Assembly (NCBI RefSeq): GCF_047200635.1
Contig: NZ_JBJZOI010000006.1
Location: forward strand, 62,001-126,000
From: Saccharopolyspora_C sp047200635
Lineage (GTDB): Bacteria; Actinomycetota; Actinomycetes; Mycobacteriales; Pseudonocardiaceae
Reading direction: 5' to 3'
DNA: 64,000 nt
Below are positions 62,267 through 64,000 of this stretch, piece after piece. Position numbers and translations under genes: made by a program. Within the stretch, counting starts at the first letter, position 1, and every line of letters begins with the position of its first letter. The notes under the pieces were generated by a model. It saw only the letters and a program-made list of their open reading frames with translations. It had not been told where the DNA came from and made no database searches.

Positions 62267-63793
62267 ATGAGATTCACGGAGATCGCGGACTACAGCGTCC
62301 GGCCGGGCAGGGTCGCCCGGTGGAGCGCCACGCCCGTCGAAGGAGCGCAGCCCGCAGTCGACCCGCGCCCGCCCTCGCACCTGCAGCAGGCGCACGTGCG
62401 GAAGGCCGCCGCGACGGCGGGGAGCGCCGATCCGAGCTGGCTCGCGATCGGGTTCGACCTCGACGGCCCGTTGGACGAGGAGGCCTGGCGCGCCGCGCTG
62501 CTGCGCTGGGTCGACCGGCACGAGACCCTGCGCAGCGGGCTGGATCCGACCCCGGGCGGCGTCCGCCGCCGCACCTGGGGACCCGGGCGGTTGTCCCTGT
62601 CCCGCACCGAGATCGGCGCGCACCACGACCCCGCGGAACTCTCCGCGGCGCTGCGCGAGCTGTTCACCGCGCACACCGATCCGACCCGCTGGCCCTCGTT
62701 CGTGGCCGCCACGGTCGAGCGCGCGGACTCCTGCACCGCCTGCCTCGCCTTCGACCACGGCAACGTCGACGGCTACTCCATCCTGCTGGTCGCCCAGGAG
62801 CTCCAGGAGCTCTACGCCGCCGCCAGGGAAGACAGGCCCGCCGAGCTGCCGGAGGTCGGCAGCTACGTGGAGTTCTGCGCGCGGGAACGGGAGTACAGCG
62901 AGGGATTCGAACGCACCGACGAGCCCGTGGCGCGGTGGGCCGAGTTCCTCGCGGACGGTGGCGGGGAGCTGCCCGGCTTCCCGCTGCCGCTGGCCGAGGG
63001 CGCTGCCGCCCCGGTCACCCGGGTGAGCCAGCACGGGTTGTGCGAATGGCTGGTGGACGACGCGGGCGCGGCCGCCTTCGAGCGGGCCTGCCGTCGCAAC
63101 GGTGGCAGCGCCTTCGCCGGGTCGCTCGCCGGGTTGGCGCTGGCCGCTTCGCGCTCCGGTGCCGGCGACGGCACCGGGCTGGGCGAGGCGGAGACCTTCC
63201 GAGCCCTGCTGCTGATGCACACCCGATCGGCCCGGCAGTGGGCGCGCGCGCTGGGCTGGTTCGTCGGCCTCGCCCCGGTGGAGCTCGCGCTGCCGGTGGG
63301 CGCGGGAACACCGGACGGGATCGATCTGCTGGACCTGATGCCCGGGGCGGGCGCCGCGCTGCGGCGGGCGAAGCCGCTCTCGGCGGTGCCGGTGCCGAAG
63401 GTCTGCGAGCTGCTCGGCGTCGAGGCCGAGCCGAGGTTCGTGGTGTCCTACATGGACCTGCGCGCCAGCCCCGGCGCGTCCAGCTGGAACGAGTGGCGGG
63501 CGCGGGCGCTGCACGCCCCGGCCAGCTCCACCGACGAGGTCTACGTCTGGATCAACCGCAGCCACGACGGCATCTACGCGACGAGCCGGTTCCCGGGGAC
63601 GCCCCGCGCGGACACCGCGGTGCGGGAGTACATCGCCCGGCTGCGCCACTTGGTGCGCACCGCCGCCGCCACCGCCGACCCCGGCTCCGCGCCCGGGATA
63701 GCTCCACTGTGGACGAATGGTGCGGTGGCGGACCGCACGCCGGTGGGCGCGGGAACCCGCCGCACCGGCAGCGAGAAGGGATTTCGAGCATGA
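62267..63793 (+). CDS. Condensation-domain / PapA-type acyltransferase
   Basis: A 508-residue stand-alone condensation-superfamily protein. The catalytic HxxxDG motif is HGNVDG at residues 164-169 (AFDHGNVDGYSIL). Other family parts are LRWVDRHETLRSGL and the late DFG-equivalent VVSYMDLRAS, where the usual DFGWG is not clear. No adenylation or carrier domain is attached, as in PapA acyltransferases that esterify polyketide or glycolipid acyl chains. ATG at 62267 with weak ribosome site; GTG 62258 is possible. The next, homologous gene overlaps by 4 nt. Confidence 0.82.
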   Translation: MRFTEIADYSVRPGRVARWSATPVEGAQPAVDPRPPSHLQQAHVRKAAATAGSADPSWLAIGFDLDGPLDEEAWRAALLRWVDRHETLRSGLDPTPGGVRRRTWGPGRLSLSRTEIGAHHDPAELSAALRELFTAHTDPTRWPSFVAATVERADSCTACLAFDHGNVDGYSILLVAQELQELYAAAREDRPAELPEVGSYVEFCAREREYSEGFERTDEPVARWAEFLADGGGELPGFPLPLAEGAAAPVTRVSQHGLCEWLVDDAGAAAFERACRRNGGSAFAGSLAGLALAASRSGAGDGTGLGEAETFRALLLMHTRSARQWARALGWFVGLAPVELALPVGAGTPDGIDLLDLMPGAGAALRRAKPLSAVPVPKVCELLGVEAEPRFVVSYMDLRASPGASSWNEWRARALHAPASSTDEVYVWINRSHDGIYATSRFPGTPRADTAVREYIARLRHLVRTAAATADPGSAPGIAPLWTNGAVADRTPVGAGTRRTGSEKGFRA

Positions 63794-64000
63794 GGATGAA
63801 CGAACTCCGCGATTACGCGCCCGACCCCGGTCGCCTCGTCGAGTGGCGCCCGGCGGAGTCCGTGGCGGATGCGGTGCGCACCGCGCCCGAGCACCCGGCG
63901 CCGCCCTCGCCGATCCAGGAGAACCACCTGCGCCGCTCGCTGGCCAACGAGGCCGCGGGCGCGGTGCACTCGCCCTGGCTGTCCACGGTCTTCGAGCTGC
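63790..64000 (+). CDS. Second condensation-domain / PapA-type protein (N-terminal part)
   Basis: Cut by the window end after 70 residues. It begins MRMNELRDYAPDPGRLVEWR, matching the start of the previous protein (MRFTEIADYSVRPGRVARWS), and goes on with a PSPIQENHLRRSLANE segment like HLQQAHVRKAAATA. It is thus a tandem paralogue. The ATG overlaps the previous stop (ATGA). The catalytic part lies outside the window. Confidence 0.75.
   Translation, partial: MRMNELRDYAPDPGRLVEWRPAESVADAVRTAPEHPAPPSPIQENHLRRSLANEAAGAVHSPWLSTVFEL

Overview
The window comes from a high-GC Gram-positive actinobacterium, most likely a Pseudonocardiaceae member (Saccharopolyspora-like; the family call is inference). 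It carries mshC (mycothiol synthesis), a complete Pup-proteasome set (mpa, dop, pup, prcB, prcA, pafA, pafB, pafC), tatA/tatC, and many genes with an apparent leaderless start (TANNNT followed by 6-7 nt and then ATG/GTG). From memory of the Mycobacterium tuberculosis map, mshC, PAC2, hisE, recB-like, trmI, mpa, dop, pup, prcBA, pafABC, tatAC, helY, a small membrane protein, a 5'-3' exonuclease and an Xaa-Pro peptidase form one conserved neighbourhood there (about Rv2089c to Rv2130c), and the same genes occur here in the same relative order.

Layout. 1-2.3 kb: a glycine-betaine-type ABC transporter on the minus strand, its binding protein cut by the window edge. 2.4-10.8 kb: mshC, PAC2-family protein, HAD hydrolase, hisE, VOC protein, thioesterase, RecB-like nuclease, M50 site-2 protease, trmI. 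10.9-27.4 kb: the proteasome block (mpa, dop, pup, prcB, prcA, pafA, pafB, pafC) interspersed with an aldo/keto reductase, a NUDIX protein, a PAP2-lipid kinase fusion, a VOC protein behind a LexA-like box and an SDR, ending in tatA-tatC.

27.5-51 kb: a contractile injection system (CIS, phage-tail-like) locus lying between tatC and the diacylglycerol kinase/helY genes. Reading the minus strand from right to left it encodes a PD40-propeller exported protein, a DUF4255 tail-terminator protein, an AAA+ ATPase, sheath, tube, two small assembly proteins, a 913-residue proline-rich protein with recurrent (V/I/L)QR motifs, a second tube-like protein, a LysM adaptor, a VgrG-like spike, a PAAR tip, gp25, baseplate J, a tail protein I, and a zinc-ribbon/membrane/discoidin-like protein. 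Two plus-strand genes sit inside it: a HEXXH protein that is a candidate cargo effector, and a DUF4157 (eCIS core domain) protein. Both start with the same short leader at the same residue number. A LuxR-type regulator and a divergent single-pass membrane protein flank the locus, followed by an XRE/NB-ARC regulator. No tail-fibre gene is visible, so a cytoplasmic or membrane-tethered machine is more likely than a released one.

52.9-64 kb: the conserved block resumes with diacylglycerol kinase, helY, a DUF4333-like protein, an Eis-like acetyltransferase, a 5'-3' exonuclease, an M24 peptidase and an Lrp regulator ending in a strong terminator. Two tandem condensation/PapA-type acyltransferase genes follow, the second cut by the window end. 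No rRNA, tRNA, CRISPR array or insertion sequence was recognised.
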